Shown here: in pieces, positions 8,105-17,864 of the stretch
Numbering within the stretch: position 1 is the stretch's first letter
Layout of the letters: every line of letters starts with the position of its first letter
DNA from: Thermoleophilia bacterium
Lineage (GTDB): Bacteria > Actinomycetota > Thermoleophilia > BMS3ABIN01
Direction: 5' to 3'
NCBI GenBank assembly: GCA_016650015.1
Contig: JAENWV010000003.1
Coordinates: 1-39,709 of the forward strand
Length of the DNA stretch: 39,709 bases
Translations under genes and position numbers: made by a program
Notes under the pieces: generated by a model
The model's input: the letters and a program-made list of their open reading frames with translations, nothing else
Databases searched by the model: none
Told to the model about the DNA's origin: nothing

Positions 8105-8134
8105 ATAATATCATACGCCTTTCTTTTTCGGCAA
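8105..8134 (-). promoter_or_regulatory. Putative sigma-70 promoter of the 6S RNA candidate
   Basis: Minus strand TTGCCG (8134-8129) - 18 nt - TATTAT (8110-8105), placing the TSS about 7 nt downstream, at the first base of the closing stem (~8098-8099). Confidence 0.6.
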
Positions 8135-8210
8135 TAGCCAAAATAATCCTTCCGAGTGGCTTTGAAGCAATTTGTCAAGACCCCGGCTCGGCTATCAGCA
8201 ATAATCCCCG

Positions 8211-9959
8211 TTATTGCCGGATTTTGAGCTCTTTTAGCTGCCGCGGATCAACGATTGCCGGAGCGCCGGTGAGCGGACAGCCGCCACTCTGTGTCTTGGG
8301 AAATGCTATCACATCCCTGATGGTGGAAAGACCCGCCATCAGCATGACCAGGCGATCGAGGCCGAAAGCCAGCCCGCCGTGGGGCGGCGCTCCATATTTG
8401 AGAGCCTCCAGCAGGAAACCGAAATCCCGTTCCATCTGGTGGTCCTCGTGGCCGAGAATGGCGAGTATCCGCCGTTGCAGTTCCGGCTTGTGGATACGCA
8501 GACCACCGCTGGCGATCTCCACGCCGTTGAGAACCAGGTCATAGAGGCTGCCACGAACCTTGAGCGGCTCGTCCTCGAGAAAAGCGACCGTCTCCGCGCT
8601 GGGCAGTGTAAAAGGATGATGTTCGGCGACGATCTGGCCACTTTCTGCGTCCAGTTTAAACATGGGAAAATCCGTCACCCAGAGGAAGCTCCAGCCGGGC
8701 TCGACCAGTTCCAGCTCGGTGGCCAGGCGAGGCCGCAGGACGCCCAGGACCTCCACAGCCACGTCGACGGTGTCGGCGACGAAAAATACGATGTCGCCCG
8801 CTTCGGCCGCGGTTGCATCCAGGACCTGTGACAGTTCCTCCCGCGAGAGAAACTTGGCGATCGGCGACTGCACCTCCAGGCCTTCCTTGATAATCAGGTA
8901 TGCGAGCCCTTTGGCGCCATGGGAAAGCGCGAAGTCGGTATGTTCGTCTATTTCCCGGCGCGTAAAACGCCCGGCTCCTGGCGCCCGGATTGCCCGCACC
9001 GTGCCACCATCGGCTAGCGCCCGGGAAAACACGGCGAACTCCGAGCCGCGGAAGATATCGGAAGCGTCGACGATAGGAAGGCCGAAACGCAGGTCTGGTT
9101 TGTCGGAGCCGTACCTGAGAATCGCCTCGTCGTAGGTCATGACGGGGAAGGGTTTGTCGAGCGCGACGCCAAGCACTTCGTCGAAGAGAACAAGCATCAA
9201 ATCCTCGAGCAACCCCATGATCCCAGCCTCCGACATGAAGGACATCTCTATGTCCACCTGGGTGTGTTCGGGTTGCCGGTCGGCGCGCAGGTCCTCATCC
9301 CTGAACGCGTGCGCGAACTGGTAATAGCGGTCGAGCCCGGAGATCATCAGCAGTTGCTTGAAGAGCTGCGGCGACTGCGGCAGGGCGTAGAATTTTTTCG
9401 GTTGCAACCGCGACGGCACCAGGAAATCCCGGGCGCCTTCAGGCGTGCTCTTGGTGAGCACGGGTGTCTCCACCTCGGTGAAATTATTATTATCCAGAAA
9501 TTTTCGGGCGCTGCGGGAGACGCGGTGGCGCAACAGCAGGTTGTCGAGCATCTCCTCGCGGCGCAGGTCGATGTAGCGGTATTTGAGGCGCAGGTTGTCG
9601 TCCACATCGCCACGCTCCTCGACGCTGAACGGTGGCGTCTCGGAACGGTTGAGCACTTCGACGGCGGCGACGTTTATCTCGACCTCGCCGGTGGCCAGGT
9701 CCGGATTGACCGTTTCCGCCGGGCGGGGAGCCACTTTGCCCTTTATCTGGAGGACATCCTCCGGACGCAGCGAGTGGCCGATGGTATGGACTTCACCGGA
9801 ACGTTTGGGATCGAAGACGATCTGCACCAGGCCACTGACATCTCGAAGATCGACGAATATCAGCCCGCCGTGATCGCGCCGGCGATGGACCCAGCCGCAC
9901 AACGTTACGTCACGGTCGAGATCGTCCTTTTTTAGTTTTCCGCAGTAGTCGGTACGCAT
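8211..9959 (-). CDS. aspS: Aspartyl-tRNA synthetase (bacterial type, with GAD insertion)
   Basis: [51 protein letters not shown]...; class II motifs [61 protein letters not shown]. Confidence 0.98.
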   Translation of the reverse strand: MRTDYCGKLKKDDLDRDVTLCGWVHRRRDHGGLIFVDLRDVSGLVQIVFDPKRSGEVHTIGHSLRPEDVLQIKGKVAPRPAETVNPDLATGEVEINVAAVEVLNRSETPPFSVEERGDVDDNLRLKYRYIDLRREEMLDNLLLRHRVSRSARKFLDNNNFTEVETPVLTKSTPEGARDFLVPSRLQPKKFYALPQSPQLFKQLLMISGLDRYYQFAHAFRDEDLRADRQPEHTQVDIEMSFMSEAGIMGLLEDLMLVLFDEVLGVALDKPFPVMTYDEAILRYGSDKPDLRFGLPIVDASDIFRGSEFAVFSRALADGGTVRAIRAPGAGRFTRREIDEHTDFALSHGAKGLAYLIIKEGLEVQSPIAKFLSREELSQVLDATAAEAGDIVFFVADTVDVAVEVLGVLRPRLATELELVEPGWSFLWVTDFPMFKLDAESGQIVAEHHPFTLPSAETVAFLEDEPLKVRGSLYDLVLNGVEIASGGLRIHKPELQRRILAILGHEDHQMERDFGFLLEALKYGAPPHGGLAFGLDRLVMLMAGLSTIRDVIAFPKTQSGGCPLTGAPAIVDPRQLKELKIRQ

Positions 9960-10078
9960 TATTCTTGTTTCTATTCTCGTTTCGTTGTGGGGGCCATGTT
10001 TTTCTAATTTCGGCTCTTAGTAAACCTGGGGGGCTACCCAAAAGTTTCTTAAACAGCCATCTCTTCAAGTAAGGTTTT

Positions 10079-11329
10079 TCAAAACCGTTCTGACAGGTTT
10101 TGCTCCAGGCCATCCAGCGCCACCGACTCCTGCTCGCCGGAACCCATATCGCGGACAGTGGCCGCGCCTGACGCCAGTTCGTCCTCGCCGATGATAACAG
10201 CAAAACGCGCGTTGAGGCGGTTCGCCTGCTTCATCTGTCCTTTCGCCTTTCGGCCGGCGTAATCCGTATCGGCGGAAATTCCCAAGCCGCGTAGCCGGTG
10301 CAGCGCCTGCATGACCCGCGGCCGCGCTTCTTCAGCCAAAACCATGATAAAGACGTCGATGCCCGGCGGCGCCGGCGTGATCCCGGCCGATTCAAGAGCC
10401 AGGACAATGCGCTCGAGACCGGTACCAAAACCGGTTGCCGGTGCCGGCTGGCCGCCGATCTCCTCGACAAGATTATCATACCGTCCGCCTCCCCCGATCC
10501 CTTTTTGGGCCCCGAGACGGGCGCACTCGTATTCAAAAGTCGTTCGCGTGTAATAATCAAAGCCGCGCACGAGCGTACCGTCGACCCGGTAGCTTCGCCT
10601 GAAAAGGTCGAGGTAACCCCTTACCTCGTCGAAATGTTTCTGGCAGGAAGGGCAGAGATTATCAACCAGTTTGGGCGCCTCGCCCAGCAGTGAAATACAA
10701 TTTTCGTTCTTGCAGTCGAAAACACGCAGCGGATTCAGCTTTGCCCGCTCCTGGCAGTCACGGCAGAGAGCATCACCAACGCCTTCCAGATAGAGCTTCA
10801 GCCGTTCCAGATATGGTGGCCGGCATTCCCTGTCGCCCATGCTGCTGAGCCTGAGCTCCACATCCGGAACGCCCAGCACCTCGTACAGTTGCGACAGCAT
10901 CATGATCATTTCCGCGTCGAGGGCGGCATCGCCGGAACCGATGGCCTCGGCCCCCAGCTGGTAGTGCTCCCGGTAACGACCGGCCTGGGGCCGTTCGAAA
11001 CGATACATGCGTTCTAAATACCAGAGCTTCACCGGTTGGGGCAGTTTGTGCATCCCGTGCTGCACGTAGGCTCGCACTACGGGGGCGGTGCCCTCGGGTT
11101 TCAAGGTCAGGCTGCGGCCGCCTTTGTCCTCGAAGCTGTACATCTCTTTTCTGACGATATCCGAAGAAGTGCCAACGCCCCTGACGAATAATTCTGTGTC
11201 CTCAAACGCCGGTGTGTTGATGTGTTCGTAGGCCGCCGTGCGAAATATGGCGGCGGCGACGTCAATAACCTGTTCGCGGAGAGCCTGCGCCGCCGGCAGA
11301 ACGTCGTATGTTCCTTTGGGACCCTGCAT
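10079..11329 (-). CDS. hisS: Histidyl-tRNA synthetase
   Basis: Start reassigned to MQGPKGTYDVLP (11329). HisS motifs GTAPVVRAYVQHGMHKLPQPVKLWYLERMYRFERPQAGRYREHYQLGAEAIG, LVRGFDYYTRTTFE, GGGGRYDNLVEEIGG. Confidence 0.97.
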   Translation of the reverse strand: MQGPKGTYDVLPAAQALREQVIDVAAAIFRTAAYEHINTPAFEDTELFVRGVGTSSDIVRKEMYSFEDKGGRSLTLKPEGTAPVVRAYVQHGMHKLPQPVKLWYLERMYRFERPQAGRYREHYQLGAEAIGSGDAALDAEMIMMLSQLYEVLGVPDVELRLSSMGDRECRPPYLERLKLYLEGVGDALCRDCQERAKLNPLRVFDCKNENCISLLGEAPKLVDNLCPSCQKHFDEVRGYLDLFRRSYRVDGTLVRGFDYYTRTTFEYECARLGAQKGIGGGGRYDNLVEEIGGQPAPATGFGTGLERIVLALESAGITPAPPGIDVFIMVLAEEARPRVMQALHRLRGLGISADTDYAGRKAKGQMKQANRLNARFAVIIGEDELASGAATVRDMGSGEQESVALDGLEQNLSERF

Positions 11330-11330
11330 T

Positions 11331-11942
11331 TTACCAGCCCAGATCGGTGAGAAAGGGGTTGTCCTCCCTCTCGGCCGCCAGAGTTGTACTGTTCCCGTGC
11401 CCGGGATAGACCCTGGTATCCGGTGGGAAGTGCAGAATAAGGTTCTTGACCGCCGCAGCCAGCTCATCGAATGACCCACCAGGTAAATCAGTGCGGCCTA
11501 CTGAGCCATGAAAAAGCAGGTCGCCGGTAAACAGGCAATCAGCGACAAAAAAAGTGAGTGATCCCGGCGAATGACCACGCGTGGCGATTATCTTGACGTC
11601 AATGCCATCGATTGAGACCGTCTCGCCGCCCTCGAGCAGGCGATCGACCTTGCAGCTTGAAAAACCGGGCATGCCGGGGAAGAACTGAAATTTTTCCGGG
11701 GCTGCCAGAACCATCTCCACCTCACGGCTGGCATAGACCTCAGCACCGGTAGATTCCGCCAGTCCGGCCACGCCGCCGATATGATCCGGGTGTCCGTGCG
11801 TGATGAAGATCGCCGAACACCGGGCTCCAGCTTCCCTGAAAGCCGTGAGGACCACTTCCGGATCACCGCCGGGATCCACGGCAAAACCGGCACCCGAGGC
11901 GGAATCGTGAACTATATAGCAGTTGGCCTGAAGCGGACCCAC
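11331..11942 (-). CDS. MBL-fold metallo-hydrolase (glyoxalase II-like / YcbL type)
   Basis: PLQANCYIV, THGHPDHIGG, RGHSPGSLTFF, FTGDLLF, YPGHGNSTTL motifs. Start codon uncertain (the ORF track begins at a GTG). Confidence 0.9.
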   Translation of the reverse strand: MGPLQANCYIVHDSASGAGFAVDPGGDPEVVLTAFREAGARCSAIFITHGHPDHIGGVAGLAESTGAEVYASREVEMVLAAPEKFQFFPGMPGFSSCKVDRLLEGGETVSIDGIDVKIIATRGHSPGSLTFFVADCLFTGDLLFHGSVGRTDLPGGSFDELAAAVKNLILHFPPDTRVYPGHGNSTTLAAEREDNPFLTDLGW

Positions 11943-12000
11943 CGCCCTGGTTATGATTTCGATGCTGATAAAGCTCTCCTGAATAGTTTTGCTACGCTGG

Positions 12001-13302
12001 TTACTCTAGCAAAAGTACGGGAGCAGGTTCTACCCTCGACCTGGAAATCCCGTACGCCGCCTGGATCATCCCGGCAGCCTTCTGGCCTTTGGATTTCTCA
12101 GTAGCATACACTGACGCCAATACCTGCCCCGGCATTACCGGGTCTCCCTTTTTTAGCTTAAGCCTGACTCCAACCGAGTGGTCAATGCTGTCTTCCTGAC
12201 GCTGGCGGCCGGCACCCAGTTCCACGGCGGCCCTGCCCACCACCCGCGCATCGATTGCCTCAATCCAGCCTTGAGAAGAAGCCTGAATCTCGATTTCGGT
12301 GGAGGCGACGGGCAACGCAGCCGGATCATCGATAAACGAGACGTCCCCGCCCTGTACTTTGATCCATTCACGAAACTTTGCCAATGCCGAGCCATTCGCC
12401 AGGGCACGCCGCGCTTCGGCTTCAGCCTGCGGCGCTTCCCAGCCAAGGTCGGACAGAACCAAGAGCCGGGTCCCCAGAGCCAATACCACTTCTACCAGAT
12501 CTGACGGACCTTTCCCCTTAAGCGTCTCAACCGCCTCGAGCACCTCCAGGGCGTTGCCGACGGCGTGGCCCAGCGGCTGCTCCATCGAGGTCATGATCGC
12601 CTCGACGGTAATGCCGCGGCGCTCCCCCACTGCCCGCATCAGATGGGCGACTCCCTGGGCGTGGCCCATGGTCTTGAAGAACGATCCCTTGCCGACTTTG
12701 ACGTCGAGCACAACGGCGCTGGCTCCGCCCGCCAACTTCTTGCTGATGATGCTGGCGGCGATCAGCGGGTTTGATTCCACGGTGGCGGTGACATCCCTGA
12801 GGGCGTAGAGGCGGTTGTCGGCGGGCACCAGGTCGGCGCTCTGGCCGGCTACACAGATGCCGGTCTCCCCCAGCTGTCCGACAAAATCTTCCGCTGACAG
12901 GGAGGTGCGAAACCCCGGGATCGACTCCAGTTTGTCGATAGTGCCACCGGTATGACCGAGGCCACGCCCCGACATCTTGCCGAAGACGGCCCCAGATGAG
13001 GCGACCAGCGGCCCCAATACCATCGTGACCTTGTCGCCGACGCCGCCGGTGCTGTGCTTGTCGACGACGCGCCGGCCGAGCGGGGTGAGATCCAGCCGCT
13101 TGCCCGAGTCCAGCAGGGCGTCGGTAAGCGCCAGGGTCTCAGACAGGCTCAACCCTTTGAGCAGGGCCGCCATCAGCCAGGCAGACATCTGATAATCTGC
13201 TACCTCTCCGTCCATGAACGCCCGGATGAAGCCGGCCAGCTCCACAGCGGAGTGCTCGCCGCCATCGCGCTTCCGCTGGATTATATCGACCGGTGATGTC
13301 AT
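12001..13302 (-). CDS. pdp: Pyrimidine-nucleoside / thymidine phosphorylase
   Basis: MTSPVDIIQRKRDGGEHSAVEL...; DKHSTGGVGDKVTMVLGPLVASSG; MSGRGLGHTGGTIDKLESIPGF. Confidence 0.95.
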   Translation of the reverse strand: MTSPVDIIQRKRDGGEHSAVELAGFIRAFMDGEVADYQMSAWLMAALLKGLSLSETLALTDALLDSGKRLDLTPLGRRVVDKHSTGGVGDKVTMVLGPLVASSGAVFGKMSGRGLGHTGGTIDKLESIPGFRTSLSAEDFVGQLGETGICVAGQSADLVPADNRLYALRDVTATVESNPLIAASIISKKLAGGASAVVLDVKVGKGSFFKTMGHAQGVAHLMRAVGERRGITVEAIMTSMEQPLGHAVGNALEVLEAVETLKGKGPSDLVEVVLALGTRLLVLSDLGWEAPQAEAEARRALANGSALAKFREWIKVQGGDVSFIDDPAALPVASTEIEIQASSQGWIEAIDARVVGRAAVELGAGRQRQEDSIDHSVGVRLKLKKGDPVMPGQVLASVYATEKSKGQKAAGMIQAAYGISRSRVEPAPVLLLE

Positions 13303-13341
13303 AGGCTGCTGAACGCTCCCTGGGTCGCATTTGGCACTGCC

Positions 13342-13370
13342 ATATTATTGCCTGTTTAACTACTAAACAA
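13342..13370 (-). promoter_or_regulatory. Putative promoter of the nucleoside phosphorylase gene with overlapping palindromic operator
   Basis: Minus strand TTGTTT-17 nt-TAATAT. Perfect inverted repeat TGTTTA-N5-TAAACA at 13353-13369 spans the -35 and spacer. Confidence 0.55.
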
Positions 13371-13683
13371 GTGTTGCGGCCCATAGCTACTTCACGAGAC
13401 TCAGTGCCGCCTGCCGAGTAATGCCAGTTTGTAGACTTAACAGGGGTTACAGCGGGAAATGCCGCCGGAATACATCAAAAAACTATAGACGCCGGCAGCA
13501 CTTTATGGTACTCTCAAAACCTAGCGATCGTCGGGTAAAAAAGTAACCCGGCAAGCGGGCCTTCGTCTTCACCCGGTGCGCGCCGCCGGGAAGCGTTACG
13601 CCCTGGCTGATGCCCGCCCCCGCGGCCTGATCAACTGCCTGGCTGAAACGTGACTTGCGGCCGACTTGCGCCGTGGACCTTCC

Positions 13684-14976
13684 TTATTTTTTCACTGTGA
13701 CCAGAAACGGCCTGCCGGCAAGTTTCAACGCCTCCGCTATTTCCAGCTTCGGACCGGTGAAAAAACGGAAGACCGTGGCTCCCACATCGGCAAATTCCCC
13801 CATATACGGTTCGTCGCGCGGCTGGCGGCCCGAGATGCCCTGTTCCAGAGATGCCGTTTCAAACAGCGACCCTCCAGGTGAAAACACCTCGCTGCCCAGC
13901 CGGGCCAGCAGCGGTATGTACTCCCTGGTGTGGTCGGTTCCAGGCGCCAGGGGGTCGCAGCCATGGTCGGCGGTGATAATCATCAGATCGTTTTCGCCGC
14001 AGGAGGCGATCAGCTCCGGCACCGCGGCGTCCACTTCCTCCAGGCCGGCGGCAAAACCGGCCGGGTCATTGCGATGGCCCCAGAGCATGTCGAAATCCAC
14101 CAGGTTAGTGAAAACCAGGCCCTCTTTAAGCTCACGCATGAGCGAGATTGACTTCTCCAGACCTTCGGCGTTGCCGGTGGTCTTGTACTCGTAGCGAACT
14201 CCCGATCCGGCGAAAATCTGCGATATCTTGCCGACGCCGTGCACCGGCACGCCTATCTCGCTGAGAATGTTGAGATAGGTGCGTGGTGGCGTCACGGAAA
14301 AATCCCGGCGCCGCGGCGTGCGGCTGAAGCTGCCCGGTTCGCCGCTGAACGGCCGGGCGATCACGCGCACGACCTCGTTTTCGCCGCGCAAAATCTCCCG
14401 AGCACGACGGCAGTAATCGTAAAGATCATCCACGGAGACGATATCCTCGTGGGCGGCGATCTGGAAGACGCTGTCGGCCGAGGTGTAGACGATTAGCTTG
14501 CCGGTCCTGAGGTGCTCCTCCCCCAGCTCGCTGATGATCTCGGTGCCGGAGGCGGGAATATTGCCCAGAACACCTCGGCCGGTGACCCGCTCAAATTCCT
14601 CGATAACCGTCTCTGGAAAACCTTCGGGAAATACTGGAAAGGATTTTCCGGTGACAACTCCCATGAGCTCCCAGTGACCAACGGTAGTGTCCATGCCTCG
14701 GGAACGCTCAGCGAGCTTGCCGAAGAGCGCCTGCGGCCTCGGCGCCGGCGGCACGCCCGGCAGCGGCAGTATATTCCCCAGCCCTAACGCGCCCAGGTTC
14801 GGCAGCTTGAGGCCGGCGATTGCCTCGGCAACGTGCCCCAGGGTGTTCACATCCAGGTCACCGAACTCGCCGGCATCGGAAAGCGCGCCACAACCAACGC
14901 CGTCCAGGGTGATAAGCAGGCAGCGCACCCGCCGCCGCAGCCGTTTCCGGCCGAGCAGCCAGAGGGGGTTAATCAT
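13684..14976 (-). CDS. deoB: Phosphopentomutase
   Basis: Start at MINPLWLLGRKRLRRRVRCLLITLDGVGCGALSDAGEFGD; NTLGHVAEAI, MDTTVGHWELMG, FTNLVDFDMLWGHRND, ADHGCDPLAPGTDHTREYIPLL motifs; 8-nt overlap with xerD. Confidence 0.95.
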   Translation of the reverse strand: MINPLWLLGRKRLRRRVRCLLITLDGVGCGALSDAGEFGDLDVNTLGHVAEAIAGLKLPNLGALGLGNILPLPGVPPAPRPQALFGKLAERSRGMDTTVGHWELMGVVTGKSFPVFPEGFPETVIEEFERVTGRGVLGNIPASGTEIISELGEEHLRTGKLIVYTSADSVFQIAAHEDIVSVDDLYDYCRRAREILRGENEVVRVIARPFSGEPGSFSRTPRRRDFSVTPPRTYLNILSEIGVPVHGVGKISQIFAGSGVRYEYKTTGNAEGLEKSISLMRELKEGLVFTNLVDFDMLWGHRNDPAGFAAGLEEVDAAVPELIASCGENDLMIITADHGCDPLAPGTDHTREYIPLLARLGSEVFSPGGSLFETASLEQGISGRQPRDEPYMGEFADVGATVFRFFTGPKLEIAEALKLAGRPFLVTVKK

Positions 14977-15937
14977 TGACCGGTGACTTCCTCGCCCGGG
15001 GATGTGAATCGAAATAGATATCCCGCAACCGCTGGTGGCTGAGGTGAGTGTAGATCTGAGTGGTCGATACGTCCGCGTGCCCCAGCATCTCCTGGACGCT
15101 GCGCAGGTCGGCGCCACCGGCCAGCAGGTGCGTGGCAAAACTGTGTCTCAACGTGTGTGGGGTAACCACCTTCTGAATCCCGGCCTGACGGGCATAACTA
15201 ACCACCAGGCGATGGATGCTCTGGCGCGTCAGCCCCCGCCCGAACCGATTCAGGAAAAGATGGCTGGTTTTGCCGCCCTTGCCCAGAAAAGGCCGCCCCA
15301 GCTGCAGGTAGCGGTGCACGGCGGCCAGCGCCGGCTCACCAACCGGGATAATCCTTTCCTTTGAGCCTTTGCCCAGGCAGCGGACAAATCCCCCCTCCAG
15401 GTCCACGTCGCCGGTATGCAGCCCGATAAGCTCCGAAACCCTCAGTCCGGCGCTGTAAAGCAGTTCCAGGATGGCGGTGTCCCGGCTCGCCCCGGGCGTG
15501 CCGCCGGTCGGCTGGCTGAGCAGGATCTTGACCTCGGCCAGGTTGAGTACGGTGGGCAGCTTGTGATTCTGCTTGGGCGATTTAATCGATACAACCGGGT
15601 TGGCATCGGTCAGTTTCTCGCGGCAGAGGTACTTGTAAAAGCTTTTGAGCACGCTGATCTTGCGGGCCATGGTGGCGCCCGCCGGCAAACCTTCGATACC
15701 GCTCAGACCTGCCAGAAAATTCCGGATGGAGCCTGTAGTGACCACGATGGCGTTCATGCCCTGCCCGTCGATGAATGCCTGAAACTGCGCCAGGTCCCGC
15801 CGGTACGAAGAAACCGTATTGTCTGCAAGCCCGCGCTCGAACTGCAGATAGGCCAGATATTCATCGATCAGCTGGTTTCGGATATCCGCTTGTATTGTTA
15901 CCGCTCCGGTTTCCGGAGCCTCAAGCTGCTGATCCAT
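14969..15937 (-). CDS. xerD: Tyrosine recombinase XerD
   Basis: SAM-like N-terminal domain (YLAYLQFERGLADNTVSSYRRDL) and catalytic R..K..HxxR..H..Y (SAGLRVSELIGL, GKGSKERIIPV, TPHTLRHSFATHLLAGGADLRSVQEMLGHADVSTTQIYTHLS). Confidence 0.95.
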   Translation of the reverse strand: MDQQLEAPETGAVTIQADIRNQLIDEYLAYLQFERGLADNTVSSYRRDLAQFQAFIDGQGMNAIVVTTGSIRNFLAGLSGIEGLPAGATMARKISVLKSFYKYLCREKLTDANPVVSIKSPKQNHKLPTVLNLAEVKILLSQPTGGTPGASRDTAILELLYSAGLRVSELIGLHTGDVDLEGGFVRCLGKGSKERIIPVGEPALAAVHRYLQLGRPFLGKGGKTSHLFLNRFGRGLTRQSIHRLVVSYARQAGIQKVVTPHTLRHSFATHLLAGGADLRSVQEMLGHADVSTTQIYTHLSHQRLRDIYFDSHPRARKSPVND

Positions 15938-16072
15938 GGCCTTTTGATTCGCTGTCGGGCATCAATGCTCCTTTTTTACCAGATAACAATCAGTCAAAAA
16001 TTCGTCCTCACTGTTTAGCGACCACGTTTACATAAACAAACGCGGTGCGAACAGCGTGCCCCCCTGCCAGCG

Positions 16073-17221
16073 TTACGAGACGGGAAACTGGTCTGATGAC
16101 GACAGCCGGAAGGGGATGATGCTGGATAACTGATAATGGGGCAGACCGACGGAGTCGGCCACCGCCTGATTGGTAATCTTTCCCTCCATGACGTTGACTC
16201 CGTGGGCCAGCGCGTCATTGCGCCGGATAGCCGCAATGGTGCCTTCGCTGCCCAGGTCGACGATGTAGGGCAGAGTTGCGTTCGTCAGCGCGAACGTGGA
16301 GGTGATGGGCACCGCTCCGGGAATATTGCCGACGCAATAATGGATCACGTCGTGGGCGAGGTAGGTGGGTTCGCTGTGGGTAGTCATGCGTGAGGTCTCG
16401 GCGCAACCTCCCTGGTCGATGGAGACATCGACGATGACTGAGTGCGGCACCATCTCCTCGACCAGTTTTTCCGAGATAAGCTTCGGCGCGGTAGCGCCCG
16501 GATTGAGCACGGCGCAGATGACCAGGTCAGCAGTGGAGACCTGCTCCTCGATGGAAAGCGCCGTGGACATGACCGTGGTCAGTCGGCCGGAAACATAGCC
16601 ATGCAGTGAACGCAATTTGTCCAGATCCTTGTCCAGGACGACCACATTCGCCAGCATGCCCGCGGCTATCTTGGCGGCATTGGCGCCAACGATGCCTGAG
16701 CCGAGCACGACGACCTTCGCCGGCGGCACCCCGGCAACGCCGCCCAGCAGGATGCCGCGCCCGCCGATCATCTTCTCCAGAAAATAGGCTCCCACCTGGG
16801 CTGACATGCGTCCGGCTATCTCGCTCATGGGGGCAAGCAGTGGCAGGCGGCCCTCCTGCTCGACCGTCTCATAGGCGATGCAAGTGGCGCCTGTCTCCAT
16901 CAACTGCCGCGCCAACTCCGGCTGGGGCGCCAGGTGCAGGAAGGAAAAGATTGTCTGTTCCGGCTTTAGCAGCGCCACTTCCCGGGGGGAAGGATCCTTG
17001 ACCTTGACGATGAGCTCCGCCGTGTCAAAAAGCTCCTCGAAACTTTCGATGATACGGGCGCCCTGGCTCTCGTAGGCAGAATCCGGCAATTTGCTGCCGT
17101 CGCCGGCGCCCGCCTGGACCAGAACCGTCATGCCCGCGCCTGCCAGCTCGCGAACCCCGGCCGGCGTTATGGCCACGCGGTATTCGTCAACATCGACTTC
17201 CGATGGGACCCCGATTATCAA
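16073..17221 (-). CDS. ald: Alanine dehydrogenase
   Basis: MIIGVPSEVDVDEYRVAITPAGVRELAGAGMTVLVQAGAGDGSKLPDSAYESQGARI; KVKDPS, FSFLHLAPQPEL, VVVLGSGIVGANAAKIAAGM. Confidence 0.96.
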   Translation of the reverse strand: MIIGVPSEVDVDEYRVAITPAGVRELAGAGMTVLVQAGAGDGSKLPDSAYESQGARIIESFEELFDTAELIVKVKDPSPREVALLKPEQTIFSFLHLAPQPELARQLMETGATCIAYETVEQEGRLPLLAPMSEIAGRMSAQVGAYFLEKMIGGRGILLGGVAGVPPAKVVVLGSGIVGANAAKIAAGMLANVVVLDKDLDKLRSLHGYVSGRLTTVMSTALSIEEQVSTADLVICAVLNPGATAPKLISEKLVEEMVPHSVIVDVSIDQGGCAETSRMTTHSEPTYLAHDVIHYCVGNIPGAVPITSTFALTNATLPYIVDLGSEGTIAAIRRNDALAHGVNVMEGKITNQAVADSVGLPHYQLSSIIPFRLSSSDQFPVS

Positions 17222-17333
17222 TCTCTTCTCCTTGTCGGTGAGTTATGCCAATAATTGCTGATCATAAAACCTTTCGCTCCGGCCCGTCCCGCTACCTGCC
17301 GCCATCCCGCGCGCAGCCCGTCTTAGCTAATAT

Positions 17334-17864
17334 TCAACCGCGCCCGGCCAATTCCCTGTGCGCGAGCATAACGCCAATGATCGATTTGCCATCCCTAAGC
17401 TCTTGCAACAGCTCCGGCAGGGGATCCAGCGGACGCTGTTCGGGCTCGATGAACTCCTCGTGATCACTGTCCTCTTCGCCATGGGTGAGCTCTTCCGCAA
17501 GAAAGACATGCAATATCTCATCGCAAAAACCAGGTGATGAATAAAAGGCGGTCAACCGGATGAGTTTACCGGCCGTCAGCCCCAGTTCCTCGCGAAGCTC
17601 GCGCCGGGCGCAGTCGGCGGGATCCTCACCGGGATCGAGCTTGCCGGCGGGAACCTCCAAGAGCTGCTGCCCGATGGCGTCGCGATACTGGCGCACCAGA
17701 TGCACCGTACCCTCGCCGTCGACAGGAACGATAACCGCCGCTCCGGGGTGCTCCATGACCTCGCGGATGGTCCGATGGCCGTCGGGCAACTCTACCTGAT
17801 CCACCCGCAGCCTGATCACGCGGCCCTTGTAAACATATTCCGATGAGAGGATGCGGTTATTCAA
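17334..17864 (-). CDS. NUDIX hydrolase (ADP-ribose pyrophosphatase-like)
   Basis: Nudix box GKLDPGEDPADCARRELREELGL. Start probably TTG at 17864 ([22 protein letters not shown]), 4-nt overlap with the upstream peptidase stop. Confidence 0.9.
   Translation of the reverse strand: MNNRILSSEYVYKGRVIRLRVDQVELPDGHRTIREVMEHPGAAVIVPVDGEGTVHLVRQYRDAIGQQLLEVPAGKLDPGEDPADCARRELREELGLTAGKLIRLTAFYSSPGFCDEILHVFLAEELTHGEEDSDHEEFIEPEQRPLDPLPELLQELRDGKSIIGVMLAHRELAGRG

Noticed and set aside
9960-10078. Possible T-box leader in front of aspS (and upstream of hisS)
   Set aside because: No T-box AGGGUGGNACCGCG motif or specifier stem seen; the gap is short.
13537-13660. Possible remnant gene between deoB and the phosphorylase (minus frame FSQAVDQAAGAGISQGVTLPGGAHRVKTKARLPGYFF)
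   Set aside because: No start codon or recognisable family; probably non-coding spacer.
14969-15937. XerD-type recombinase as evidence of a mobile element
   Set aside because: Sits in a conserved xerD-deoB-phosphorylase housekeeping arrangement with no att repeats or phage genes nearby; most likely chromosomal XerD.
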